The notes under the pieces: model-generated
The model's input: only the letters and a program-made list of their open reading frames with translations
Told to the model about the DNA's origin: nothing
The model's database searches: none
DNA from: Phoebastria nigripes
Lineage: Eukaryota > Chordata > Aves > Procellariiformes > Diomedeidae
Direction of reading: 5' to 3'
Length of the DNA: 64,000 nt
NCBI GenBank assembly: GCA_035582835.1
Contig: JAYKAV010003058.1
Span: 116,533 to 180,532 of the forward strand
Made by a program: the position numbers and the translations under genes
Part shown: positions 35,690 through 47,952 of the stretch, in pieces
Layout: every line of letters starts with the position of its first letter
Numbering within the stretch: position 1 is the first letter of the stretch

Positions 35690-36934
35690 ATAAACCATGT
35701 CCCTAAGTGCCACATCTACACGTCTTTTAAATACTTCCAGGGATGGTGACTCCACCACTTCCCTGGGCAGCCTGTTCCAATGTTTAACCACTCTTTCAGT
35801 AAAGAAATTTTTCCTAATGNNNNNNNNNNNNNNNNNNNNNNNNNNNNNNNNNNNNNNNNNNNNNNNNNNNNNNNNNNNNNNNNNNNNNNNNNNNNNNNNN
35901 NNNNNNNNNNNNNNNNNNNNNNNNNNNNNNNNNNNNNNNNNNNNNNNNNNNNNNNNNNNNNNNNNNNNNNNNNNNNNNNNNNNNNNNNNNNNNNNNNNNN
36001 NNNNNNNNNNNNNNNNNNNNNNNNNNNNNNNNNNNNNNNNNNNNNNNNNNNNNNNNNNNNNNNNNNNNNNNNNNNNNNNNNNNNNNNNNNNNNNNNNNNN
36101 NNNNNNNNNNNNNNNNNNNNNNNNNNNNNNNNNNNNNNNNNNNNNNNNNNNNNNNNNNNNNNNNNNNNNNNNNNNNNNNNNNNNNNNNNNNNNNNNNNNN
36201 NNNNNNNNNNNNNNNNNNNNNNNNNNNNNNNNNNNNNNNNNNNNNNNNNNNNNNNNNNNNNNNNNNNNNNNNNNNNNNNNNNNNNNNNNNNNNNNNNNNN
36301 NNNNNNNNNNNNNNNNNNNNNNNNNNNNNNNNNNNNNNNNNNNNNNNNNNNNNNNNNNNNNNNNNNNNNNNNNNNNNNNNNNNNNNNNNNNNNNNNNNNN
36401 NNNNNNNNNNNNNNNNNNNNNNNNNNNNNNNNNNNNNNNNNNNNNNNNNNNNNNNNNNNNNNNNNNNNNNNNNNNNNNNNNNNNNNNNNNNNNNNNNNNN
36501 NNNNNNNNNNNNNNNNNNNNNNNNNNNNNNNNNNNNNNNNNNNNNNNNNNNNNNNNNNNNNNNNNNNNNNNNNNNNNNNNNNNNNNNNNNNNNNNNNNNN
36601 NNNNNNNNNNNNNNNNNNNNNNNNNNNNNNNNNNNNNNNNNNNNNNNNNNNNNNNNNNNNNNNNNNNNNNNNNNNNNNNNNNNNAGACAGTGTCAAAGGC
36701 TTTACTGAAGTCCAGGTAGACCACATCCACAGCCTTTCCCTCATCCACTAGGCGGGTCACCTGGTCATAGAAGGAGATCGGGTTGGTCAAGCAGGACCTA
36801 CCTTTCATGAGCCCGTGCTGGCTGGGCCTGATCCCCTGGATGTCCCGCACATGGCTTGTGATAATCTTCCCCGGCACTGAGGTCAGGCTGACAGGCCTGT
36901 AGTTCCCCATATTCTTCTTCAAGGAGGTTGGCAA
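35690..36934 (-). pseudogene. CR1 ORF2 fragment (reverse transcriptase), gap inside
   Basis: From the 5' side the frame gives GNYRPVSLTSVPGKI, RPSQHG, MKGRSCLTN and VDVVYLDFSKAFDTV. The latter is the reverse transcriptase motif carrying the first catalytic aspartate region. After the gap it resumes in the same frame at [20 protein letters not shown] and runs to the ORF end. Near 36858-36872 the frame seems to lack about ten codons between PGK and ITSHV compared with the family as I recall it, an in-frame deletion. The endonuclease domain is missing through truncation. Whether the hidden middle is intact cannot be seen. Mobility is impossible without the 5' half. Confidence 0.9.
35820..36684. 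other. Assembly gap (865 N)
   Basis: An uninterrupted run of N inside the CR1. Its length (about 288 codons) is close to the ORF2 stretch expected between the two visible parts, and those parts share a frame across it. The gap size therefore appears to be a real estimate, and the missing sequence is probably just CR1. Confidence 0.97.
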
Positions 36935-37898
36935 TGAAACAGGAGCCGTCTGTACCGTGGGAGCACAATCTCCAGAGACTCATGGCCTCCCTGTGCCTTG
37001 CCATGGGCTTTTGGGTTGTAAATATTACCACACAGAACCACCAAAATAAATTTTGGAACTGAAGGGATGTGTGGTCCAGGTGTGCGCAGAAGACAAGGGG
37101 GTTACTAACGGGACATGTGCAGGGGGGCGATCTGCAGAAGGAAGAGGGAAGGGGATGTTTGGACAGAGGGAACAAAAAGGTCTGGAAGAATGAGCAGAGT
37201 GGGTGAAATTTCAAAGAAAAGGAGGGATCCAAACCCTGAGATTTATACCAATTAATAGAGATTGTTTCCACTGTACCTCAAGGATTGGCTGGTAGGGTTT
37301 TAAACTCCTTGCGGGGAGTCAAATTAGACAACTGGAACAATTCCTTTAGGTGATGAAAGTCCACAGACNAGGCAACCTGTCCTAGAGGGCTTGCATTCAG
37401 ATGAGATCAAGAAAAGCAGTGCAGCGTGGGGAAAGCGATGTACCCAGCTTACCAGCAGAGTCGCGAGCAGTCCCTTACTCCCTGGCTCTCCCATTCTGCA
37501 CCTGCTCCACCCTGCTTGTGAGGCAACTGTTTGAATTCACCACTGTAGCACTGAATGCCCTTTCTCAACTCTGGCAAAAAAAAATACAATAAAATCTATT
37601 TTGCTATTTAAAAAGAAAATAACAATCTTGCTTCTGAGGGTGTTCAAGCATTCATTTTCTGAAGATACAAGCAGCCTGTCTGTTTAAATACAGAATGAAC
37701 CCTCTACTTTCTTCTTTTTTAAATGGAAACCAAATAGCACTGCAGTACAAATCCAGCAGCACTTCACAGTAAGAAAGGGCAGCTCGGTGTGAGGTGCTGA
37801 ATAATGCTAAAACAGCAAATATGTGAGCTGACAACAGTAGGCCCAGAGAACGCATCACACGTTGGACTGTCTTACTTGAGAAGGACTTCTTATGTGGG

Positions 37899-37930
37899 GA
37901 AATGTGCACAATGGTATTTGTGCACATTTC
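37899..37930. repeat. Perfect 12-bp inverted repeat, 8-base loop
   Basis: GAAATGTGCACA at 37899-37910 and its exact complement TGTGCACATTTC at 37919-37930 flank the loop ATGGTATT. Each arm also ends in the self-palindrome TGTGCACA. Pairing does not extend beyond the 12 bp. It could form a stable hairpin in RNA or a small cruciform. It is too short for a typical microRNA precursor. Confidence 0.85.
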
Positions 37931-39339
37931 AGGAGTGCTGCTCAGTAAATGGTTTTGAACCAGGTCTGCCTCACTATTGGAGCTGTAGGGAACTCGGTAC
38001 GGTGATGGAGGGACCCTGACTGGATGTTTGACGAAGTCATTCTTAAGTGTGTTTTGTTCTTTTAGTGTATGTGAAAAGCGCTAGCTTTCCAAAGAAAAAT
38101 GTAGCGCTTAATCAAAAAAAGGGGGAAAACGCCCAAACATAACTAGAAATAAATGCCCTCAAAATTCAAATTTTTGGTAAAAATGGTTCAATTTGAAAGG
38201 ACGCCGAAATGCCTCTTGAGCTTTGTAGTTCTTGTGCCTTAAGGTCCCCTTCTCCTGAGGTCTGCAGTGCTCACCCTTAGGATGGGCTTGTAAGCTGGAC
38301 TGCGTCCATGTTGCACTGTACATGATTTCACCTCCTTCCGTACATTATCACACTTTCCACCAACGTTACACGGGGCTAACCTCGCTATGGCACTTAGCTA
38401 TTACGCCTTAGGAAGAGACCAGCATTTTTAAAGTCAGTTACCTCTTTTGCCCCAATGCTTATGTCAAGTATTACCAATAGCTGTTTTTCCACAAAGATAT
38501 CTGAAGTTCGACTGAGGAGCAAACATACTTTGAAATCCAGTCCTCATTGAAGAGTATAAACTTTACTGTTGATGCTGATGGCAAGATGGTTTTCCCCTTG
38601 CTGGTTGGAAAGTATGGCACAAAAAGATATTACTGCTTTCTCAAAGAGCCTGATTCAAAGCTCACAAAGATTATTGGAATGATTCTTGTCTCCTAATGAG
38701 CTTTAGATCAGGCCTTCATTAGGTTAAGAGACTGAATGAAACATCGCTGAGTCTGCTTCTCACTTGAAACTTTTTCTTGAAATGCAATAGAAAGTTCTCC
38801 ACACTTCTATTTGTTAAGAAGATGGACCCAACCTAGGCTATTTCCTTAAATTTATCATTGGCAATATGTGCTAAGTTCTTGGTGGAAGCTCTGAATTACC
38901 TTTGATTATGGTAAGATTTTTTTTCACCTTTAATTAAATATAGATGGAATTTCTTCCTTAGTAATTATTCCTTGGGAGAATTATTTTAGAGTGGATACAT
39001 TTCATAAGAAATGTTTCTAAGGGATTCAGTCTTGGCAGAGACAGGAGTCATGGGAGCAAAGTGGGACAAAAAGTAATTTTATCACTTGATAATAAAAGTT
39101 TTGTCTAATTTTCAGAGTTAAACTTACTGTGTTCTTCAGGGCTGCTGAATTAAGTGTTGCTGAATGAAATATTCACACCAAGCACTTGGGTTTTAAGGAG
39201 CTTCTAAGTAAGTTCTGGTGCACAAAAGGCCCCTATTTGGATTTGTTCTTTGCATTGGGATTGTGGTCCAGGCTTTGTGTCCCGGGCTCTGCAGATACCA
39301 GAGTTAGAGCCCTTCTTCCAGGAGTGTGCAGTGTTCAGA

Positions 39340-39356
39340 AAAAAAAAAAAAAAAAA
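39340..39356. repeat. Poly(A) tract, about 17 A
   Basis: A simple homopolymer. No retrocopy was recognised next to it. Confidence 0.8.
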
Positions 39357-39829
39357 GCAAGCAAAGATGCACCTTCACTGTTGAGTTTTTTGGCAAGAAA
39401 ATGAGTTAATGCAGAGTTCTGGGTAGTCATAGCTAGATGGCAATGAGTATCCAATTAGGCTAATCATTGTTATCCTCCCCTGTAGTGTGGATAACACAAA
39501 GGCAGTGCTGTCATCTTTCCTGGAGTGGAAGGTGGAACAGAAGTACAGGGAAACTAGATGGACTAAGCTTTGACAGGAAAGCTTGTAGCCAAATAGAAAA
39601 TTGAGGCAAGTTCTCCAGAATACGTAGTCTTTGATTTAACAACAGGCCTGGCTTCTCTTTCTACTATTTCTCTAAGTGTCTTCCATTCTCTTTTTCTGTC
39701 TTCTGCAAAGGTTTGTGTGTATTGCACCTATTTTAGTAATCCAATGGGAGGTTGTTTTTTCCTGTTTTTAAGTCTACTCTGATCAGTTACAACTGTGTTA
39801 AATAAGGCTGCTTCTGCTTGGCCTTATGA

Positions 39830-39990
39830 TTGTATTCTAACTTGGCATAGAACAGCGTTCATCTTCACGGTAAAGAACAATTAATGACTCCACACAGTTC
39901 CCTAAAAAGCATGAAGTAAATGTAATTGTCCTCATTACGTTAATTACAAAGCTAAAGGTATATCAGAACTTTCTAGTCGAGGTAATGAGG
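39830..39990. promoter_or_regulatory. Candidate conserved non-coding element
   Basis: A repeat-free block with ACAATTAATGACTC, CATTACGTTAATTAC and GAGGTAATGAGG homeodomain-type cores, and CpGs retained near 39857, 39876 and 39978. Texture-based inference only. Confidence 0.3.
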
Positions 39991-41615
39991 CTTTAATATC
40001 ACTCTGTGCAGTTAGGTGCTGAAGTAAGAGTTAACCTTGTAAGAGAAGTTTCTTGCTAACATCAGTGGGAATTGGGAATTCTTCTCAAACTTAGCTTGTG
40101 TATGTTGACATTTCACTGACTCTACTCTTGCTGTAATGTTGATATTGCTGAATTGTCCAAGGCTGTGAGAAAGGCAAGCTGAGATCAAATCCAGAAGAGT
40201 CTGTTTCCTTGTCCTGTGCTGGGGTCTTGCTCTTTCTTGGCCTCAAAAATTTTATTGATCTTCAAGTACTGTTGTTGCTAGACCAAACTGTATATTTAAG
40301 CTGCTGTCTTCCACTGATGTGCAACTGGTTTCGAGTTTCACGTAGTGTGGGAGACGCTGGCTGAAGTAGTAATCCTAGAATGGGGAAACCTGTCAAGTGT
40401 AACTATCAGATATAAATATCCAGCAATGGCTCTGCAATGCAAAAGTGCTAACATTTTTGTTTAGAAATATTTCATGTATTATTTAATACCAGTCTGTATT
40501 CAACTGGGATATGTAAGACTTAGCTAGCTGCAAGTTGGACATGGAGTCTGTTACAGACACTATGCCAGCAGATATGCGAGAACCCCCTTTGGAGCTGCTT
40601 GTCTTTCTGCATTGGCTGTAATGGGAGTCTGCGCAATGATTTCAGACTGGACAACGAGCATTTAGAGAACTAAAATGATCTCAGATGAATTCTGTCTTAA
40701 GTAACAAGTAGCGCATCTACTGTAGAAAATGAGTAGTGACTTCTATGCTCCAAATGACCCAAGATCTCTTAGAGATTGTATCCACACGGATCTTCCCTGA
40801 ACTGACACAATCCTTGGAGACGGACCGTTACCAGTGATTCTGTTAACCCTGAATTTTTGCATGCTCTTTTGTTTGTTCCCAAATTTAAAGGGTAGGGGAG
40901 ACTTCTTTTCTTAAAATCTGCAGGTATGATTTCCCTCACGTAGATAGCATTTTTCTGTGCAGCAGTTTGGAAACTGAGGATAATGTTTTCGTACTTGCAC
41001 AAAAAGCTCATGAACACTTAAAAGCCTGTGCAGTCTGCAGGCCTATTCTTGCCACATCTCTCTTGACAGGTGAGATGTGCTTCCTTTTGGACCAGCTGTT
41101 TCAAAGGTTTTTATTCATGTAGTGGATAGCTGAGGAAAATCAACTGCTTGAAAGACGAGAAAGAGTTTGACTTCACTCTTTGATCAGGAAGAGAAAGGGC
41201 CATTCAATCACCATCATATCTAGATCCTTGGAGATCTTGGTGTAAGAGAGTCCAACTTAAATCACCCACTTACATGCAGAGTTGGAAGAGAGAGGTCATC
41301 AAAGATCTACCAGCTTACTGAGGTTTTCTGTTCCTACTCTTGTTATTGAGGCTGACAGCAGTCCAGAAGCAGGCTATACATCTTCAGGCTAGGGATGGTA
41401 CTTTTCCAGCATCCCATAACACTGCTATGAAAAGGTAAATATTAAAGATATTTGAAATAGAGTTGGTACTTGTTATGAATAAGCAGTTCTGCTCATTTTT
41501 TAAAAGCAAATCCATGCTTGAGCTGACCTGTGATAGACTTGCTTGATATTTAATCAAAAAATTCTCTCTGCTGAAAAACTGGAGCTGTCATAAACCTTGT
41601 CACAAGTGTCAAAGA

Positions 41616-41619
<4 letters not shown>

Positions 41620-41650
<31 letters not shown>
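41620..41650. repeat. Poly(A) tract, 31 A
   Basis: The longest homopolymer in the window, uninterrupted. The sequence just upstream does not match any gene or element I recognise. Confidence 0.85.
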
Positions 41651-41651
<1 letters not shown>

Positions 41652-44600
41652 CACAAACTTGCTGTGCTAACCCTGCTGTTTACTCTGTTAGTACATGGTT
41701 ACCTAGGAAAAATGTGCCCCAGGTATGGTAATTTTTAATGCAGCACTAATCACAGACTTAAAATATTCATGTATTTAAAAAAAAAGATTATAATTGCTAT
41801 CCGAAGCATGCAACTGTATACTTGTAAAAATTAACTTATCAATGACATCTTCTCTTTAACTTTTTTTATTTTAAAAAAACAGCCTTCACTGCCTGAAATA
41901 AAAATACTCTATCTGCTAGTCAGGACTTACATGGTGAATTAAACCTGGCATTGGGTCAAAAANCATCACCCTGAACTGGTAAATGTTTCAAATTCAGGCT
42001 CTCTTATTTCTAGAGATAGTAATTGGAAGACATCTATACTAGTGTAGCATAGTTTCATAGATGTATTGGAATGAGATATACAAGTAAAATATACCCTTAT
42101 GCTGAGTTGTAATGATATCCATAGGGAGTTCCTTGCTTTAGCTATATTGATTTATAAACATAATTATAATGAGATATGATATGCGTAGAGGAGACCTTGG
42201 AGTTGTGTTTATGTAGCCAAGGGTATGGAGACATACCACAGGACACACCTGTCCAATCAAAAGAACTCAGTCTTTGATTATTTTATATAAATCACATGGT
42301 AACAATTTGCAGGTGAAGGACACATGGCCACTTGGTGAATGCATTGCAAACTATCTGAAAAAGCTGGTCTGCTCAAATTGTGGAAAAGGTGAATGGGGAT
42401 CACCTTGGGGAAGGTACATGACAAGTGTTTTGCCTAGAAATACTTGATGTGCCAACCAGGTGCTCCGGTCTCCAGTGTTGCTCTGTCTGCTTAGTTCCAA
42501 AGCAGAGAGGTAAGTACCATGGAAGAGCTTTCAGCAGTTGCAGGGGAACCATTTTAAGCAAAGCAGTATCTTTTTCCCTGCCTGTCAACCTCAATTCACT
42601 TTGAGTACTCGGAAGAGCAAATTAAATTCACTGTCTCTAAATTCTCCTTCTGTAGCAAGGGTCAGGAAGGGTTTTGGGACTTTATATTCATGCTTGTTTT
42701 AATTGCCAAAATGTCTTCTGTACAAATCTGTTTGTGGGAAGTGAGGAAAAGATGAATGAGGTGGTGATGTCCATGTGAATCGAGGTTCACAATGTTGTAG
42801 CTCTTAGTGTCACAACCAAAAGCTTAGTGAAAAACCCAGCCGAACCGATGGGCCATTTTGACTCAAAGAATTTTCTGAATCTTCAGATATACTGGAAGAC
42901 TAGTACCTTTTCCCTGCTCCTAGTAAAACATAATTATGGCAAAACCAGACACCTTTACGTTATGATCACAAATGTATGTCTTTTCACCTGAGTACTGAAA
43001 ACTGTCAGTTTTCCATGCTCTTCTCTGACCTGGAATAGCACTACTAGGCCACCAATATTGAGCTCTGAGTAATTGCTTTTGTTAAGAGATTCTCTCGAGT
43101 GTGCAGAAAATGTCTTGGGAAAGGGGGCATTGTTTTGGGAAATTGTAACTGTCGTCTTTCAAGGTACCATCAAACCAAGAAAGTCTACATTTGTCATTTC
43201 CTATTGAAATAACTCACTTAAGTTGCTAATGGGATTTGTTTTCAAATATGTTTTAATAGACTTCTCTAAAGCCTCTGCTTCCGACTTAAATACTGCTCCA
43301 AAGCCTTGTTTGCTGGTGTGACAGTAAGCTGACAGGCCAATAGGAAACAAAGGGTTTATCTGGCATGGATTATGGGAGGGGCATTTCATGGCATACATTG
43401 TTGGGGGTGAGGATGAAATATATCCTGAACACGCTTAATCTTTCATTGATTAGTTTTGTTGGTCTCAGAGGCAGGTAGCAACATAAAAAAACCTGCTGTA
43501 TATTAAAATGCCTATAGCAGTATTGCACTTTCTAGCAGTCCTGAAGCACAGTTTTTGCTTTGTAGACTGGATTAGGGTGTCTCTTTTGCAAACTGCATTA
43601 TGCCAACAAAATGTTTACTGGGCAGAGAAATGCTGGGTTTAGAAATTTGTAGCTGCAGTTTAATTTTTCAAAAGCAAAGACTGGGAGCACAGAAGGAAAT
43701 ATCTTGAAGCTGTGTGACTTTCAGGAGGTATGAGCACCTGCCCTGTGCAAGCCTAGTCCTTTTCAGGTCTTAGTGAGGTGGGTAGCCAGGATCACTGAAG
43801 ACTTCTGAATCTTGAACTATGCAAATGTGGCTTCTGTGTTACTGAAGATTTCAGGTGACTACTCTAGCGCTTGTTTTTTTCAAGGAAAAAAACAAGGGGA
43901 AAACAAATCAGTCCTGCTCGTCTCAAATGAGGCAATAGTGCTAACTACAGTTTGCAAGGTGCTCCTTGGAATACAGGGTCTGAATTCATACCAGCTAGCA
44001 GCAGTATCTTTTTGGTGACACTGATATAAATAAAGCAGTACCACTAGAGCTCTTGAGATTCCAAGGGTTTGACCAGCAGAGTTGAGGGGGGAAGGGATAA
44101 TGTGACTGACATACAAAGAATTGAATCAAAGTTCTCTATATTCAGAATTTCCAGCCTGAAGCATACATAGGTTTTCATAAAAATATCAGATCCAGTGTAT
44201 TTGTTACCAGAGGCAAGCTATAATACATCACCCTCTTAGTGAGATCCTGTTAGCTAGATCTCAGTGTATCCGTGTTTTCTTTCCAATCATCTTTGACTTT
44301 CCCTGTTTGTTTTCCTCAACGGACAGTTCCGTCCACCAATTTTGTAATTACTGTCTATCATTTTAAGTGATAGGCTAAGGGCCAATATTTAAGGTCAGGA
44401 CCATGAACATCTGGCTTCCCTTGAGAGCAGAACTGGTTGAGTAGGAAGAATATTGATTCACTGAGTAGATCAACCAAAAAGAAGGAAATCTTTCAAATGC
44501 TTTTGACCTAATAGCGTCCAACCATCTCTACTTGAGGCAAGTTAATGAAGGGGTAAATCATATCTTGTATGAATCATGCATCAAAATACAAAATGAGAAA

Positions 44601-44664
44601 CTTTGAAAAAGCAGCCCAGAGGCTAGCTGCAGACAGCTGAGAGTGTCTTAGCTAGGGGTTAGAC

Positions 44665-44700
44665 TAGATTTATAGACAATTTCTAGATTTATAGAAAATG
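44665..44700. repeat. Tandem duplication, 19-base period
   Basis: TAGATTTATAGACAATTTC at 44665-44683 is followed directly by TAGATTTATAGAAAATG, a near-perfect second copy. Confidence 0.75.
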
Positions 44701-45651
44701 CAGAAATGAGTGAATTTGACACCTAATTGAGAGTGGAAACTGATTCACCTCTGTGGCTACTTTAGTGGATCTGCATCTTAAATAGGAGCATATAAGTGAA
44801 AGCAGAATTCACTGTTTTACCTAAAAATGTATGATCTAATTCACATAAAGGGAGAAACTGTAACTTATTCTTCCCTCAAATGGTATCTTCTAATTTAGAA
44901 AAAAATCATCACAGTTCATTTCCAGTTATTTCTTCCTTTCCCCCATACATGTAACCCTGAGCAACTATTCTTTTCATCATTGGGTAATAGCAACAATTAC
45001 AAAGCATTAAAAACTTCCCAACCTACTCAAAGAACATTGCAGATGTTGAAAAAAGCACCCCCTCCTGCCCCTTAAAAAACAAAACCAAAGATGGTTCCAT
45101 CATGCCACTAGTGACTGGCATTTAAGAAGGTCCTCAGTGAGTTCAAGTGCCCATCTGGTGGAAATCCTAGTCTGGAGTCTGCTGGTGTTTGATTATCTGA
45201 AACCCCTGAGTTCTGTATTTGTGTCCCTGGTCTGAATGAATGATGTAGAAATGTCAAAGCAACTTTTTGTATGATGAACAGTAATAGGGAGAGAAGCAAA
45301 ATAGTGATCCAAAAAGACCTTTAGATGTCTTGGCCGAGTTTAACTTTCTTGGCAAATCTTAGCTACAAATAACAGAAACAGCCTGCCCTGCAGAAGGAAA
45401 AAAGTGCCATGCAAGAAATGTCCTAATCTTCTGGGTTATCCACTTTTATCCTTGAACATGAATAATTTATGCTCAGGAAGTTGGTTTCACTGTGACAGAC
45501 AAGCATTTGTTGAGAAAGCTCAGTATTGGTCCTTTCAGAGCTATCTGAGTGCTTCCTGTTGCCATGTTAGAGAAGAAATAGATGGAAAATGGAGAAAAGC
45601 TCAGGCCTTTTTTGTAAGGGAGTCTAACAGAAATGCTCCTACCTTCTTTGA

Positions 45652-45689
45652 TTTTTTTTTTTTTTTTTTTTTTTTTATTTTTTTTTTTT
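45652..45689. repeat. Poly(T) tract, 25 T then 12 T
   Basis: Two T runs separated by a single A at 45677. Confidence 0.85.
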
Positions 45690-46564
45690 AAACTCTGTTA
45701 GGAAGCTCATGAAATGCTTCTGACTAGCAGAACACTATTGCTGTCCATACTTAACCATTTCAAGATAGATGAGCAAAAAAGTGTTAGCCTGGAAGGGTTA
45801 GAAATAAACACTGATCTTGTTCTTTGCATACACTGAGTGGTTTTATCATTTCCAGTTTTATCTCTCAGTACCTCTTTATCTCCTGTTGTCTGTCCTCTCT
45901 TTCTCACATTTGTAGCACACCAACTTTTTAATGAGCCAGTGTGGAGCAGACAAAGGGGTCCAAGGCCAAACCTTAGTCTTCAGCTTGGGTGGAAAAGGGA
46001 ATAATTAAATGCTGAAAAGGTGATGCAGTCAGGTGCATGGCAACTCAGGAAATGAGGGCAAAAGGATAATGAACAAAGTCAGGGCAGTTTTGACAAACCT
46101 CTCTAGGAGAAGCTTCTGACAGTCAAAGCCACTTGCCAATGTGGTATGGCTGTACTTTTACACACCACTGACTGAGGGGAATGTTCAAAAAAATCTTGAG
46201 CAAGGCTGCATCCAGTTTTCTTTGTCTGCTCAGGTTGGATGTTGCATGGAGAGAAAGTGAGCCCTTACCTTTAAAAGGCAATGTATAAAATGCTGGTTTT
46301 CTGCCTCATAGAGGCAGATGAGTTAGAGGGTTTTGTGCTTTATTTCACTCATGCTCCTGGAGGATGTGTGTGCAACGTAAATATTTTAACTCTTTGAATG
46401 GCACCTGTTATATGGTTAGGCAGTATAGGAGGAAGCTAAGCCATGATTAGGATGGGATTTTCAGTACTTGAGTGTGTAGGGGAAAACAGAAGTGGGCTGT
46501 GACACAAAAACTGTTGCAGATAACGTTTCCCAAATGATACCAGATTTGGGGTACCATTCAGTAC

Positions 46565-46880
46565 CTCAAAGGCAGGGCTGCCATTCAGAGGGGGACCTAC
46601 ACAGGCTGGAGGAGTGGGCCAACAGCAAACAGATAAAACTGAGCCAGGGCAAATGTGAAGTCCTGAGCCTGGGATGGAATAAACCCCTGCAGCAATGTGA
46701 GCTGGGGAGGAGGTCTGCTGAGAAGCACCTGGGGGTCTTGGTAGACAGTGAGCTGAACGGAAGCCAGCCATGTGCCCTGGTAATGAGGATGGCTAACAGC
46801 ATCCTGGGCTGTGTTAACAGGAGCACAGTCAGCAGATCCAGGGGAGTGGGTACCCTCCTCTTTTCAGAAATCAGGTACTG
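46565..46880 (+). mobile_element. CR1 LINE, internal ORF2 fragment
   Basis: A plus-strand piece of CR1 truncated at both ends, from GCAGGGCTGCCATTCAGAGG to the segment before the FWAPHY-type motif. It is clearly more diverged than the copies at 22.9 and 35.7 kb. It has no 3' terminus, so it was either cut by later rearrangement or its 3' part has decayed beyond recognition. Confidence 0.88.
46594..46880 (+). pseudogene. CR1 ORF2 fragment (dead)
   Basis: The frame reads DLHRLEEWANSKQIKLSQGK, CEVLSLGWNKP, EKHLGVLVDSELNGSQPC, MANSILGCVNRSTVSRSRG, matching the CR1 ORF2 region after the reverse transcriptase palm. An extra G near 46590 shifts the frame: AAIQR reads in one frame and DLHRLEEWA in the next. 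No catalytic residues are present. Confidence 0.88.
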
Positions 46881-47889
46881 AGGTTGGCTGGGGTTTTCAG
46901 AAGGGAAGTACTAGAGGAAGAGCTCATAAGTGATATGTTTTTAAACATTCAGCCTTGACCAGTGTGAAGGGCCACTTCCATTATCTTGGTTGAAGCACTT
47001 TGGTAGAGAAAATGGAGATGATGAATGGGTGCAAGACTGGGTGCAGCTGGCAAAGGCCACCCTAGATCCTCAGAATGAAGGATAATCTGCTGGCTGGGCT
47101 GCAGAGCCATCAAGGGAAAGAGGAGCTGCTATAGGAGGGATCAGGCACATTAATTAAGAGAATCACTGGCTGATAACTGGCCATGGTAGACACCTGGCAG
47201 TGTGACTGTATACAGCTGTGACCCTCCTGTGTCTGGATATGCAGAGATGGGCCTCTACAGTACTGATACTGGGGACAGTTATATGCTAAAAGCAGGAGTT
47301 GCAACAGAAATCTGAATTCAAGCGCAAAGTCGTTCCTAATTGACTGAAATGTGCATAGGGTGTCAAAGGTGCCCTAGAGCAAAGCTGACACCTTGCTTTC
47401 TGTTTGGGCAGTTTTAGGACCACACATGCTAACTGAGCCAGCCTGAGGATGCGGTGAGGCTGGGGATGTATCTGGCTTGGTGGAGGTGGGTTCAACTCCA
47501 GATCTATCACCTGTCCCCACTCCTTGGTGATGAGCACTAGCCCATCTGTGAGCACACGAGTGACACAGCCATGGTTTTGCCTGTGGTTCTGGACATTAGG
47601 TTTGTGACTGCTGTATCCAACCTTCCCCTGCCAGCCCTTAGATGGAAGATACGAGGTGATTTTTGTTCTAAAATTAAATAGCTTTGTTCCACTGAGAGCA
47701 CATCACAAAGGAAAAAGAACAAGAGTTCCTTTTTCCATCTCCCTTAAAGGATGCTAAACACAGACTGAATTTCTTGGGGAATCTGCAGCATTGCCACTCT
47801 GTCTTCTTGTTACCCTCCCCATCTTCATCACCATCTGATGTGCAAATGTGGAAAGCAGGGATTGGATTTGTAATGACTATTTGCTGGCC

Positions 47890-47952
47890 TTTTTTTTTTT
47901 TCCTCTTCCCTGCTCTGTTGGGAAGGGAAAACGTGTCTTTTTTTTTTTTTTT
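47890..47952. repeat. Two poly(T) runs
   Basis: T12 at 47890-47901 and T15 at 47938-47952. The bases between include a short TTCCC/GGGAA inverted pair. Confidence 0.75.

Larger units (their letters stand above)
35627..36934 (-). mobile_element. CR1 LINE, young copy interrupted by assembly gap
   Basis: A minus-strand CR1 with the AATCATAGAATCATTAAGG 3' end at about 35627 and a 5' truncation near 36934. It is the longest element in the window. Its 3' part is about 94% identical by eye to the copy at 22836-23513. The interior (35820-36684) is unsequenced. No clear target-site duplication was seen. Confidence 0.95.
36935..39829. other. Unique non-coding DNA, no gene seen
   Basis: No gene. The inverted repeat at 37899-37930 and an A17 run at 39340-39356 are the main features. 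The part at about 38050-38420 keeps several CpGs and has two AGCGCT-type palindromes, with a TTCAAATT/AATTTGAA inverted pair at 38165-38197. Confidence 0.55.
39991..46564. other. Unique non-coding DNA, no gene seen
   Basis: Nothing coding is recognised over 6.5 kb. It contains an A31 tract at 41620-41650, AT-rich sequence at 42030-42320, an octamer at 43819-43826, a small tandem duplication at 44665-44700 and a T25 tract at 45652-45676. Open frames are short and domain-free. Confidence 0.55.

Noticed and set aside
35697..36751. Long open frames of 300 or more codons around 35.7-36.7 kb in several frames
   Set aside because: They consist mostly of N; only the minus-strand frame with CR1 ORF2 motifs is real.
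41620..41650. A31 tract as the tail of a processed pseudogene
   Set aside because: No gene-like sequence or target-site duplication was recognised next to it.
42893..42904. TGGAAGACTAGT, the first twelve bases of miR-7
   Set aside because: Sequence diverges immediately after, and no downstream complementary arm is present.
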